From: Calliopum simillimum
Taxonomy: Eukaryota > Arthropoda > Insecta > Diptera > Lauxaniidae
Reading direction: 5' to 3'
NCBI GenBank assembly: GCA_951812925.1
Contig: OX638370.1
Coordinates: forward strand, 2,504,001 to 2,568,000
DNA length: 64,000 nucleotides
Below, piece after piece: positions 45,111 to 56,414 of this stretch. How positions within the stretch are numbered: position 1 is the stretch's first letter; every line of letters begins with the position of its first letter. Below the pieces are notes generated by a model. The model worked only from the letters and a program-made list of their open reading frames with translations. It did no database searches and had not been told where the DNA came from. Both the position numbers and the translations under genes were made by a program.

Positions 45111-45851
45111 CAAAGTTATGATATTTTGCTTATATCTCAACCAAATGAGCAAACCTTTTCATTTTCTTAAAGAAATACCCTTGGTATTCAAAAAATGTAC
45201 TACTTTATTATTTTTTTTTTTTTTTTTTTTCGGTCAAAAAATAAACGACTACTTCTTTTCGAGTATATACCTTAGCTACACTTGTAACAATTGAATTTTG
45301 GCCAAAAAAGTGTGACTTTTGACCTTTAGTGCTATGGCATTCAGTTATAAATTATTATTAGCTTCTTATTTCTAAAGTGCAAGCTACGAGTACAGAATAT
45401 TTCGATACAAAGTTCAATTAAATTTTGTTCTCCACAATCAAGATAAAATTGTTTTTCATGTTTCACTTAACTACCGAATAAGAAAAAACAATTGCCAATT
45501 TTTGCACTAATAAAATAAACAAGTAGACCCACAAAATTGTAAACAGATTTCCCAACAAAAGATAACTCCAAAGTGCTTGTGGTGCAAAACATAACATTTG
45601 AACTTCATGTCATAAAATTTGCGATAAATTGGAAAACAATAGATATTGGATTTGTAGTCATAACAAAAGGAAGTATATAACATAATCGCATTAACGTACA
45701 GCATTCTCATTTTAATGATAAAAACTGAAATCATGTTTAGCGCTAAAACTAATTTTTGTTATCAATTTTGATTACAAGTAAAAAAAAAAAAGCAGCCAGA
45801 CAAATATAAAAACTAATGCTAAGCCTTAAACGTTCTTTGAAATATAGGAAT
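45111..45851. other. Gene-free AT-rich DNA
   Basis: Long T-run at 45208-45230; nothing else recognised. Confidence 0.4.
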
Positions 45852-46724
45852 AGAGTAAGTTGGGGTAATATGGACTATGCGGGTAATGTGGTGCACCCTT
45901 TAATTTTCCATGCTGAAGACTGTATAACAATACTGGTTATTGGTGTATATTAAAGCGCGAAAAATATATTTTTTACGCTCTTCGGCTTTTATTTTATGCT
46001 CGTTACACGTGTGCAATTTCTTAACATATGCTGTGCGGTCAAGTTGACTTTTTTAAGTACGCTCTGAATAAGTAAATAACTTCCTCCGAACTCTGTTTTT
46101 TAAAATACAAATAACAATTGTATTATTCAACTAAAATACGCTTAAGCAAGTCTGATTTTATATTTCTTTTATATATTTAATGGTTATTTCTCAAAAGTGA
46201 TGTGTTCGGGTAATGTGGACTACCCCATATTATATACCGTATGTCAACTCTGACTACTATTACAATTTAAAAAGCATATTACATGTGTGGGATACCCGAG
46301 TTTGAGTAATACATAGTACTATTTTGCGTATGATTTGGTATCCTTTATAACTTATTCACTTGTTGATATGAATTTGGCTTATCTTACTAAAAAATATTCT
46401 TTAATAAGCCTATGCAGCTATATTATAGTAAATATAATCTAAAATAATACTACTCGACTTTAAGTTGCGAATAACGGTACTACTTTAGGAAATGGACAGG
46501 GTGATCCACATTACCCGACACTTTTATTTTTCAGCTATTTTAAGATACTTTTTATTTATCTGGCCTCACGCTTGAAAATGTTAACATTTTAGTTTATGAA
46601 CCATCAAATAGTAAGAACAATGGAATAACTAATACAGAATAATTGACCAAACTAACCTACTACCATTACTTTGGTCGAAATTGGCGAAAAAGAAAAAGGT
46701 GACTACATTACCCGAACTTACTCT
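45852..46724. mobile_element. TIR element related to 25218-27406
   Basis: AGAGTAAGTTGGGGTAATAT at 45852 is the inverse of the right end (…ACATTACCCGAACTTACTCT) at 46724. Additional GGGTAATGTGGAC-type words occur internally at 45884, 46208 and 46505 (inverse). No duplication was found and no transposase. The ends resemble AGTAGGGTAAGGGAG...ATATGGAC of the 2.2-kb element, so the two probably share a transposase source. Confidence 0.6.
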
Positions 46725-48070
46725 GTATGGTTTGTGTTTTTATTTTTTTAAATTTCTAAAAACTACAATACAGATGAAAAATTGTTTGTTGTGTTTTTTT
46801 TTTTTTTTTTTTTGATGCGAAAGAACAAAAAAAATTTTTCATAAATGTTTTAATTCCGAGGAATTTTGAAGAGCTCAAAAAATATTATTTGCAAAATATT
46901 GAATATTTTGGTTTTTGTAGGTGACCGAAAATTTGCTCACTTTTGTTCTACGCTGACACCCTTGATGTATACTGAAATACGTCGACCGAAACAAAATATA
47001 CTTTGTCAAAACTCAAAACCTTATAAAAATTACTTTCACTTTATAACTAAAAAGCAGAAGAGTTATTACGAATCAAGAAGTCCATTCGCGTGTACTGATA
47101 TTATAGATAAAACAAAAATTATAAAAATTTATCAGAAACGAGATGTCATATCTCACTGAGTTTTTTGGCACCGAATATGGTAATAAAAAATCGTTCCGAT
47201 AGCCCATTTTCAAGCTAGCACCCCCTACCGCCCCCGTTAGGGGTGAAATTTCACTTGTTATAAACATTCGAAAATGTGTGCATATGTTTAGGTTTTTTGG
47301 GGCGCTATAATCAAATAAGATCGTAGAAAATTATTTCAGTCAGTCAGTCACCCCCAAGCACCCCCTTCAAACCGCCCTGATGGGGTTTAAGTGTATTTTA
47401 AGTGTTGTCATTAAAACTTGTTCCAAAGTCATCATGAAATCACGCAACAAACAATTTTTTGAAACATCTCAACCCATTGTATCTTGTTTTTATGGGCCTT
47501 TTTGACCCCTTTTTCGAAAAACAGGGGCATAGTGGGTTAATGTGTTCCACAAAAATATTCTACGAAAAATTTCACTAGGAGTCATTAATATACATATGAT
47601 ATTTATATGTACTACTACTACATAAAAAGATTTAGTGACGTCAAAACAACATTATACATTTTTTTTTTTTTTTCATTTTTTATATTTTTTTTGATCGATT
47701 TCTCTGTTATCGAAAAATTATCAAAAATAGTAAAAACGTGCATCTTATCTTGTATTTTAATTAAGTGCCTCAAACAATTTTTCTATTATTTGTTTTATTA
47801 TTTATATTTAGAAATTATCTTATCGACTTATTAATATTTCCAAAATATATAAAAGCAAAATTTTGGCAAAACCCAACGAAGGTAGCTTCTTTAATAATAA
47901 AAATTCAAATACAAATGTACAAACTAATAAAAAAAATAATAGACAATAATAATGCATAGACTAAATGCAAAGTTTTCCACGCTTATCAAAGAGATTAATT
48001 AATACTTATCGCAGAATTTCATTTAGTCAGCGATTAAGCAGATTCATTTTATTTGTGAAAATCCTCAATG
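46725..48070. other. Gene-free DNA with one dispersed repeat
   Basis: 47400-47590 matches 32190-32340 ('atctcaacccattgtatc', 'tttttgacccctttt', 'tgggttaatgtgttccacaa', 'ttctacgaaaaatttc'). CCCCCTACCGCCCCCGTTAG lies at 47220 and similar C-rich text at 47350. The frame at 46866-47159 matches nothing known to me. Confidence 0.4.
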
Positions 48071-48720
48071 TCGCCAGACGCCGCACAGTGGTAGTTTGGT
48101 GGAAAAAACACCAAATTTCAAAAATCGAATGATGCAGTTTTATAAGGAAATGTGTAACAAAGAAACTGCCGTTAATTTTTTTCAAAAAAAGTAACATTTT
48201 TACTTTGAAAAATAAACCAAAGTCATAACAGCAGCTCTAATGCACAATAATGTGTAACTTTTTATTGCCTGATTTTAGGCATTTTTTTAATACATATTTC
48301 ACACACATTGACTAAAAGAAAATTTCGCAATTCAGGGTCCAAAAAATTGTGATTAGATTTTCTCACTATTAATCTTGTTTTTGATTTTTAGAATTTTTTG
48401 GACCCTGAAATGGGAAATTTTCTTTTAGTCAATGTCTTTGGAATATGTATTAAAAAATTATTGCGTCTGTAATGAGCATTAGAGCTGCCGTCTGTCTGGG
48501 GAATTTGTGCATATACGTAATTATACACGAAAATAATTTGTTGCATATCTTTGAGGATAAAGAACTTTAGTTCATTTTCACGCCCATTTTTGGAATGTTT
48601 ATTAACTAGCTATAACTAATTAAACATGCGAAATTTCATTGTTACAGGAGCACTCCTTCAATTTTTTTCCAAAACATCTATGAAACCATACCACTGTGCG
48701 CCGCTGCTTTGGCGGGGCGA
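48071..48720. mobile_element. TIR element (CGCACAGTGG ends) with internal palindrome
   Basis: TCGCCAGACGCCGCACAGTG at 48071 is mirrored by CACTGTGCGCCGCTGCTTTG then GCGGGGCGA at 48720. The end type is shared with 25758-27080. A palindrome occupies 48228-48490. No coding capacity. Confidence 0.55.
48228..48490. repeat. Palindrome nested in the CGCACAGTGG element
   Basis: The arms share CAGCTCTAATGC, TTTTTTAATACATATT, ACATTGACTAAAAGAAAATT and CAGGGTCCAAAAAATT in inverse order around a ~37-bp loop. This is a second, independent inverted repeat inside the outer one. Confidence 0.7.
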
Positions 48721-49430
48721 TTAGGAGATAATCTGTGCTAAAGCTATTTGTGCTATAAAATAAATTTATTTCTGAAAAGTAGAATCGTATAAATTCTTTT
48801 TTTTTTATTGTCTGATGTTATATACATATGTCAGGCTTGGAAATTTCCAATGCCCTTATAAATTACAATAATGATTTTTTATATAATACAATTCAAAAAT
48901 ATAAACATTATAACAAATGAGCGAGACTATAAATTATAAATTCGTATAAAAACAGCTCACAATTAAGAGCCAGGTAACAGCCGGCTGGATCCAGAAGTAG
49001 TGGTTATAAACAAGGTGGTTCAAATAGTACCGGAACAAAGCATTATTGAAATATGCAATTTAAGAGATATTCGCAAGAGATTCTTCAAATTGCTATTCTA
49101 AACTCTTTAGCCAAGAACTACGGCACGGCAGAGAATGGTGTTCAAGAACCACCCTAGCGCTAGAAGGACGCTATACATTGCAACCACTATCTCGACGAAA
49201 AGCGCTGGAAGGAGCGGTGTGGCCACAGCGTTAGATGAAACGCTGTGTGGAAGCTGGTACGATGAATTGCCATCTAAATGAAATTAGTGGATGATGTAAC
49301 GATGCATGTTATAATAATCGTTGTATTTCTTGTCGGCTGAAAATGATACCGCAGCTGAGTGATGTAAAGAGTTGACACAGTTATGGACTGTGGATGCTGA
49401 AATTCAAAAGAACGCGTGCACAATGGACGC
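48721..49430. other. Gene-free DNA
   Basis: A more GC-rich patch at 49100-49260 ('agcgctagaaggacgcta', 'aagcgctggaaggagcggtg') has no coding support. The neighbouring retrotransposon tail at 49431 may extend here in a decayed state. Confidence 0.35.
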
Positions 49431-49748
49431 TTAATTCTTAAAGAAAATAGCAAAGTAGCACTCTGTGACAAGCCGCTGCAATCTTACAGAATGATGTTTT
49501 CCAAGTAATCTATCGATTACATTAAAGTCACTACAAGTGCGTCGAAGTGGCTCTTGAAGCATGTAGTTAGTTCTATGATGACGCAGATGGAAAAATTCAA
49601 AATTTCTAGTTGGGCGATAAGGTGCATTAAAGGTAATCATACTTAATAAATATTCACTAATAATATCGCCTTTTATAAGCTTAAGTACAAAACATATGTT
49701 AAGCATGGTTCTCCGATTATTTAGTGTAGGTAAATTAATTAGCTTCAA
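49431..49748 (-). pseudogene. C-terminal tail of a Jockey/CR1-type reverse transcriptase
   Basis: About 105 residues: LNNRRTMLNICFVLKLIKGD, IISEYLL, FNAPYRPTRNFEFFHLRHHR, TNYMLQEPLRRTCSDFN. The order 'RR…F…LI.G.I.S..LL..I.FN.P.R..R…F…H.TNY..NEP..R….FN' is the domain after the polymerase thumb, and the 56387-58682 element ends with the same layout. The polymerase itself is absent. Confidence 0.6.
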
Positions 49749-51677
49749 CCGATGTCTATAAATTAAAGCATAATTTATATGTAAGTTTTAAAATGATGTA
49801 TAACTCAAGATGGGATTCGGACGCTAAATGGGAGTTTTTGGCTTTTGAACGCCAGCGGATGGCAAAGAGGAAAGCATCTTACGAAAAAAGTGTACAAGGC
49901 AAAAAATGCTTAGAATCGTCCATGCAATACGTGAGATTTTTTTGGATTTTTTTTGAAATTATTTTTTTAAAATTTTTTCAAATTGTATTACTCAAAAATA
50001 ACTTTCCAAAAAATTTCACACTTATTTCCTCGAATTAAGATATATACATTTTAAAACCGCCTGGCAAGCATTTGTAACCGACATAATACTGCTAAGTGAT
50101 CCTTTTGAGCATATATTAGACTGAGTCGAAATTTAGATTCATCCCGAAACCGGCTCAAAAGTTAGAATAACTCTTAAAAACGATATCTGCTTCATTTTTT
50201 TTTTTTATTCTTTTCTGTGCTAATTTCTCTCTCCCACAGTACTTTCTCAACTGTTGCGAAAAATGTGGAAGAATAAAATTGCTGCTCCTATAAGTATGCA
50301 ATCTAGTAGTTTTTTTATTTCAACAGTTTACCCAGCAAACATTTGGAAGATCTTTGAAACTGCCAACATTTTTGGGATGCATATACAACTCTTCCCACGC
50401 GAGTTTTCCGCGTAAAAACTTTCCGCGAGTAACAGAAGATTCCATTAACACTCTACTAGATATCATTATATCAAACCTACCTTCTCACGAACTATGTATG
50501 TGCTCCGTGTTATTGAAATATTTGAATTCGATTCATGATCGAGATTGAAGTGCGTTTTCAGTAATTGTTTCATAGAAAAATAGCTACTTCTTCCTTGTAC
50601 TTATGATAAATAGATATTGTTCGTATACAACTGAAAAGTTTAAAATTTTTTTTTTTTTTCAAGTTTTGAGATATTTGATGTTCAAAAAATAAAATTTATG
50701 TTTTTTTTTTTTTTTTTGTATGGAAATCGTTGTTTTGCCTTTACTTTCATGATGAAAATAACCACTTTGTAACAGAGATATGGCTAAATGGCTCTTATCA
50801 AAATAAAGACTATAATATTTTAAGACAAAAATACCAAATAACTCAAAACTCAGGAAAACTGACTTAGTACTTTTCACTTGTATAGGGGCGATATCAACTT
50901 TTCTATGAAACTAATATAGAAAATGCACTTCAATCCCAACTCATTTGTAAACGTTATTTTCAAACCTCTTTTTACATGAACTACTTATATCAAACATAAT
51001 TTGTTTTGCCTAACTGTATGTGTAAGCTTATCGGATAAGCTTGGGCTAGACATCAATTATCTCTTAATAAAATTAACATCTATTTTTACTTTAGTTTATA
51101 CTCGTATAGCAATAAAATATTTTTAGACTTGTACTATTGTAATATAATTTTATGCTTTTATTTAAAGCTGTCAACGATAACGAAATGCAGACGTCTTTTT
51201 TCGATTGCAATTTGGGATCGTCGTACTGGGTTACTTTTTTAAGTGAAACTTTTTTGGAGTGATAAAAAATTCAAGGACACAAATGGCGATACATTTCACA
51301 AACTACACAAGCTATTTTAATGAAATTGAGTAGGTAATTGCCAAACAACGATAAGTGGGCGTAGTGGGATAAGTGCCACTCCCACCCCTTAACTATTTAA
51401 ACACAGAAGCACTTACACTTCTTCCAATTCTTCTAAGCAATGCATATGTGTACTTTGTGTATGCAAGATAATATATTTCTAAATGCAAAGAAATCATAAA
51501 CAGCTATCAGGCAACAAAAAAAAAATAAAAAATTAATAAAAAAATGTTTTATTTTATATTTTTATTATCAACTGTTTCTACTAAAATTTTCTATGCACCA
51601 AGATTTTCTAAAGAATCATGAACTGACGTTACATTACACGCTTCAACAAATAAATTATTGTTTTTGAAATACGTTCT
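49749..51677. other. Gene-free AT-rich DNA
   Basis: The frame at 49793-50038 starts with ~45 Lys/Arg-rich residues and then degenerates; family unknown. 50105-50195 is the partner of the repeat at 880-960. Nothing else is recognised. Confidence 0.4.
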
Positions 51678-52085
51678 ACACGGAGAAAAATCTGCTTCAT
51701 AATTTTTAATCCGCTCGAGTAGTCAAAAAATTAAAGTAATTAACACTAAATTTCAAACACAAATTACCTTACCTTATACATATAACCATTTTGACTATAA
51801 AATTCAAGTAAAAATATTTATGTTTGGACAGACATTTGCTTAATATACAAATTTTTTATACCTCTTTATCATATGGGCCAGTAAAACTTTACAGTTGAGG
51901 AATTAATAAAATTGTTCTCCTTTTCACGAAAAGTTTGCCAAATAGTGTAAAATATATGGCATTAAGATAGTAAAATCATATCGCTCAAATAACTTATTAT
52001 TATGCCACGTAATGCGTATGCCATTACTTTTGCCTCATTTTGGAAATAAGTTCTCAGTTCTTGTAAAGTTCATTATTTTGTTTTT

Positions 52086-52740
52086 ATACCCTACACCCGG
52101 GGTATATTCATTTTGTCCTTCCACTTTTAACGTAAAGAAGGAGGCGTGGCAGACAGAAAAGTATAAGTATTCTTGATTAGCGTCACCTCCTGAGTCGATA
52201 TAGCCTTGTCCGTCTGTCTGGCTGGCTGGGTGGCTGGGTGGCTGCCTGTGTGTGGAAATACTTTTTTTGGGAAAACTGAGCAAGATAATTCAATGCAATA
52301 TGGTACGCTACCTCCGTCATCAAAGTGAGCTCATGGGATTAAAAATTAGCGAAATCGGTCAACGGACACGCCTATCGCCCCTACAAAAATTATATTGAAA
52401 ATGCGACTTTAGGACCTTTTTTCACGACAATGCAGCCAAAATACACATAAATACTACGAATTGTAAGCGCAAGCTGTGACCAAAAACTGGAAAATTTGGA
52501 CAAGAGGGCGTGGCACCTCCCATAGTAGCAAAAGCTTCAAAACGCTATACTGACAGCGTTTTTTGAGATAGTGGAACTAAATCTTATTTAGAAACTAAAA
52601 ACTATAAATGCAAGCTCTGAGCAAAAACTGGGTGAAATCGAGCAAGAGAGCGGGGCACCTCCCACATAAGCAAAAGTTTCAAAATACTGTAGTGTAGGGT
52701 ACTTAATGTTTTGCCGAGCCAAAGTTTCCACCCTAACTAG
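52086..52740 (+). mobile_element. INE-1/DINE-1-like element, copy 5
   Basis: Complete 5' end ATACCCTACACCCGGGGTAT and complete 3' end CCACCCTAACTAG. Monomer marks GGCACCTCCCA lie near 52510 and 52650. The CTGTCTGGCTGGCTGGGTGG segment is at 52213. It is inserted in the T-tract of a family X copy. Confidence 0.85.
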
Positions 52741-52927
52741 GTTTTTTTTTATTATTTGAACTTCACAGTAAGGTAAATACCACTTCAATTTTTTCAAAAA
52801 CAATTTACTAGACTGTAAAGTCAGTCGAAAATTCTGAATTGACTAAATCAATAAGGTAAAATTTACTTCAGTGGAGATTTGTCACTATTAAGAAATTATA
52901 GTAAAATATATTAGAAACAAACTAGTA

Positions 52928-53089
52928 CCCAAGTGAGCCAAACGGTTCATATCTCCGCTTTTTTATCCGTTACAGATCCGTTACTGATCCGTTTGCGGGA
53001 GAAATTCCCAAAAAAAAAAAAACGATTCGCTCAGTAACGGATCCGTAACGGATAAAAAAGCGGAGATATGAACCGTTTGGCACACTGGG
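52928..53089. repeat. 162-bp MITE (CCCAGTGTGCCAAACGG ends)
   Basis: CCCAAGTGAGCCAAACGGTT at 52928 mirrors the right end, and inverse identity runs ~45 bp to ATCTCCGCTTTTTTATCCGT. The centre is GGGAGAAATTCCC plus an A-run. The same terminal repeat forms the core of the 31069-31346 palindrome. Confidence 0.8.
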
Positions 53090-53116
53090 ACCTACTCTTT
53101 TTTTCTCCATCCACAA

Positions 53117-53733
53117 ATCAAAAAACTGATTTCAGTCAAAATAAAACATACGTGTGTCTTATGAAATCGATTCAAATACCATGGCAAAAGTTTCAAAGTG
53201 ATCGCTGATTGTCAACCTGAGTTAGTTTTTTTTTTTTTTTAGTTAGAATCTATCGTATGCTGTTGCACATACATAGACTAATATTTTGAATAACATGAAA
53301 TTAATGTAATATTTTTTCTTGATACTAGTACTTTCCTTTAAGAATAGAAATATTTATTAAGTTTTACGATGCGCTTAAAAAAACTGACATCCATATCAAA
53401 TTTCAGGTGATATTTTCTAACAAGTTTTACAGCTTAGACAACTTAATCAAAAAACAATTAAATGCATTAAAGTTGGCAATACTTGGATATTAACCCCTCT
53501 AAAAAAAGCTTAATCAACAATATAACTTGCACACAATAACCCCTTAGAACTGTAAAAACAAAAGAAAAAAACAATCGAAATATCAAATCGTAAACAAAAC
53601 GAAACAAAACAAAGTTGTAGAAGAAGATTCAAGAAGCTCGTGAGAAGAAGCAAAATACACAAAAATAAACATAAGGAAGGTACTCCCGCGCACAGCTCCA
53701 ACAACTTAACTGGTTCCAATAGACTTGGCTTAG
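53117..53733. other. Upstream flank of the 53767 promoter
   Basis: 53540-53690 is A-rich leader-like text on the plus strand ('aaacaaaacgaaacaaaaca', 'gaagaagattcaagaagctc'), possibly an upstream alternative leader ending in a GACGAG|GTAACA donor at 53790. No coding sequence seen. Confidence 0.35.
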
Positions 53734-53770
53734 TATATGCGCCAACTAACTGTCTATGCTGTGATCAGTC
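53734..53770 (+). promoter_or_regulatory. Putative core promoter: TATATG + TCAGTC initiator
   Basis: TATATG (53734-53739) lies ~33 bp before the A of GATCAGTCAACG (TCAGTC 53765-53770). The initiator is a full match to the fly TCAKTY consensus; the TATA box is weak. AACGCGTTGACTTCGACG follows, a typical start-site context. Confidence 0.5.
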
Positions 53771-54139
53771 AACGCGTTGACTTCGACGAGGTAACACATT
53801 TTCAAAAAAGCAAAAAAAAAGAGAAAAAATTTTAAAAAATATTTAAATTTTAACATCGTCATTTTTAAATAAAAAAATAAAAAACTAATTGATTTTTTCG
53901 CGAGTGGTGACAATTTAAAAACGCTTAATTGTTTCGTGTTTCAATTATTCAACCGTGCAAACAGCAACACCTCCGATTCGAGACAACGCGATTTCAACGA
54001 TCTAATTGAGCTCGTTATTTGTGTTTCTGCAACATTTTATTATTTTTTTTTATTTTTTTAAATTCAAAGTGACAACAATTAAGGGACAGAAATTCAGCAG
54101 AAGCTGCACAAGAGCTAACAAACTGCCTTTGTGAAACAG
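53767..54139 (+). other. Inferred 5' noncoding exon of a gene beyond the right edge
   Basis: Leader-like sequence from 53767 ends at GTGAAACAG|GTAACAT (donor GT at 54140-54141). It includes TCAATTATTCAACCGTGCAA and GACAGAAATTCAGCAGAAGC. An alternative donor, GACGAG|GTAACA, sits 24 nt after the start site. No long frame opens with ATG. No matching downstream coding exon is present before 64000. Confidence 0.4.
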
Positions 54140-54522
54140 GTAACATAAAATTCTGTGGAAAAATATTTGGAACTTCTGAAACCGCGAATGATTTTATTTA
54201 ATTCTTTTGATATCAAATTCTACCAAAATAAGAATGTAACTAATGGGCATGAAATATTAAAGTTTAAAAGTATTTGCTACCAAACAAGCATGGATCAGAT
54301 GAAATTGTTGGTTTGAGCTTACTGTTCAATGTGCTTATGCAAAACACCAACAAAATTACAAAAACAAGGCGAAAAAGGCATAAAAGAAAATCAAAATTTA
54401 TTGGATTGCTGATTTGCGTTACATGTTTCGGGGGCCATAGGACATCCATATACATATCACTCATTTACTGTAAAAACAGCACAAGTCAAAAACTCGATTT
54501 AGAGAAAATACGTTTAAAGTTT
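54140..54522. other. Intronic DNA with a dispersed repeat
   Basis: 54288-54350 shares 'catggatcagatga', 'attgttg…tttgag' and 'aaacaccaac' with 43675-43735. The 103-codon frame at 54274-54585 runs through this repeat and a MITE, so it is not a gene. Confidence 0.4.
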
Positions 54523-54936
54523 CCCTGCAGTATAAATATGAGAAAGTATACAAAAAATACTAGTGCACGGTTAGTACTAGCCTGAAACTAGTGAAAAAGG
54601 TATGCAGTGGGGGCCAGTTTAATATCAGTTTGTAGTAGTTTAATTTATTTTAAAAAAAAATAAGCTTAAATCAAAAAAAAAAAAAAAATATTACTATAAG
54701 TTGACTACAAACGAAACCACTGGTTGAAAACTAGTTGTTAAAAGACTTATTCACACCACAATTAGCCCCGGACTGGTGTAAACGTAATGCGTAAGGGGCC
54801 AATTGAAATTTTGTAGGGCATCAACAAACAAAAAGAACAGTTGCTTGTATGTAAAAGGATTGAAACTCGGACTAGTACTGGCTGATAAGGGACTAGTTAA
54901 TGAACTACACTTAAGCTAGTCCATTTGACTGCAGGG
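54523..54936. repeat. MITE with CCCTGCAGT ends and CTAGT-rich subterminal repeats
   Basis: CCCTGCAGT at 54523 mirrors ACTGCAGGG at 54936, with TTT on both outer sides (54520-54522, 54937-54939), a possible 3-bp duplication. Both ends are packed with ACTAGT/CTAGT words (for example TAGTACTAGCC left, GACTAGTACTGG right), a subterminal pattern typical of transposase-binding sites. Confidence 0.5.
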
Positions 54937-55144
54937 TTTCAATTAAAAAAGCTAGTTCGTTCTCAAACAGTGACCGTAGAAGATACTATAATGAAATTTT
55001 TCAGAATATGAAGTATGATATAACGAATAATTCTACATTATTAACTAAAAATTCACGTTTTTTGAGCTGTGCCGTTCTTGTAGTAAATGAGCGATATATT
55101 TAAACTTTGGCGTATATTTGTTGAGAATCACAGCAAAAAGAAAA

Positions 55145-55400
55145 ATACGGCACATGCAAAATGTATGATTTTATCCATCACACGGACGGACCATGGTTTG
55201 AACCTAGTGCGGTCAATTCGTTTTTTTTTTTTCTTGTGCAGTTCATTATTTTTTTTTTTTTTGTTGTTGTTTGAACTCTACAGTAGGTATGATAAATATC
55301 ACTTAAATTTTTTAAAAAAATTACAAGACTGTAATGTCAGTCGAAAATTCTGAATTTACTAAAACAGTATGGTAAAATTAACTTCAGTTGGGACACGCCT
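55145..55400 (+). repeat. Family X repeat with tRNA-like head
   Basis: 'gatttatccatcacacgg'-type text and TGGTTTGAACCTAG (degenerate B-box) precede T-runs at 55221 and 55248. The family X 3' part follows (TTTGAACTCTACAGTAGG, ACAAGACTGTAATGTCA, GGTAAAATTAACTTCAGTTG). It shows the undisturbed T-tract junction 'cagttcattatttttt'. Confidence 0.5.
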
Positions 55401-55734
55401 GTCTTTTGGGTGATTTGAATAAAATTTTCGAGTACCCTGAAATCTGTTAAACATCGTATTTCGACATGTTTTCAATAAAAAATTTCAAAATCCTTAGAGC
55501 ACTTCGGAAATGATCGGCTAACGAACGATTTCCATGTTGATATAGCCGAAGCAAATAAGGATAATTCTGAAAAATAGTTCCAAATGAATTTTTTTTCCGG
55601 AATTGTATTCACTAATCTATAAAAAAATAACGTGCGTAAAGTACATTGCAAATTCGTATGCCCAAAAAAAGTTATTCAAGGTCAAATGTTGCGAAAATAA
55701 TTTTTTTTCAATTATTTCGCTTACGGCTGCAATT

Positions 55735-56382
55735 ACGAAAAAATAGTGGTCGACAGTTATCTACTGAGTCAACAGTTGTTTAGCTTCAATGATTTACTAC
55801 GAAAAAGCCTCATCAATTTTCTTTCTATTACTCATGGTTTAGGAGGTATATCAATTTAGAAAGTTTTAAAAGTTCGCGATATTAATATGTTGTACTTTTT
55901 AAATTGAGATAACTCTCGAACGACTAATCGCACAAAAAAAGTAACTATATACTTGTTTGTAGAAAACTATATTTCCTACAAACCATTCTCAGCTTTTTTT
56001 TCGTACGACCTATGGCTTAGGAGATATTTTTCACAAACCGTTCAAATTTTAAAAAACTAGTTTTTTAAGGAAATCTCTGGACCTGTTTTCGCTCGATAAA
56101 AGGAACGGGATCTATTTTATTACAATTTACATGATCTAAAAATAGTATTTGATACATATATACGAAATAATTATCGTTAAATTTTTTTACTTAAAAAAAA
56201 AAAAAATAAAAATGGCGAATTTTGAGTGAATTCTTTAAGTTTTGAATAAAAAATTCCATTGAAAGAAGAATTTTGGTCTAGTTCTTATGAATTTTTTTAT
56301 TAGTTTTGAAGACGTGAATGTTCGCATTTTTTACGTTTTTTGTCAATTTTTTTTTTTTTTTTAAGTAAAAAAATTTAACGAT

Positions 56383-56414
<32 letters not shown>

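Larger units (their letters stand above)
51678..53116 (+). repeat. Family X dispersed repeat, split by INE-1 and a MITE
   Basis: Starts ACACGGAGAAAAATCTG, continues through 'tttatgtttggacagacat', 'catatgggccagta' and 'cttgtaaagttcattatttt', is interrupted by INE-1 copy 5 (52086-52740), and resumes with a T-tract, TTTGAACTTCACAGTAAGG and ACTAGACTGTAAAGTCA. It is interrupted again by the MITE 52928-53089 and ends CTTTTTTTCTCCATCC. Comparison with 55235-55400 shows what the uninterrupted T-tract junction looks like. Confidence 0.65.

Noticed and set aside
54274..54585. 103-codon Lys-rich frame
   Set aside because: It runs through a dispersed repeat shared with 43675 and into a MITE, so it is a chance frame.
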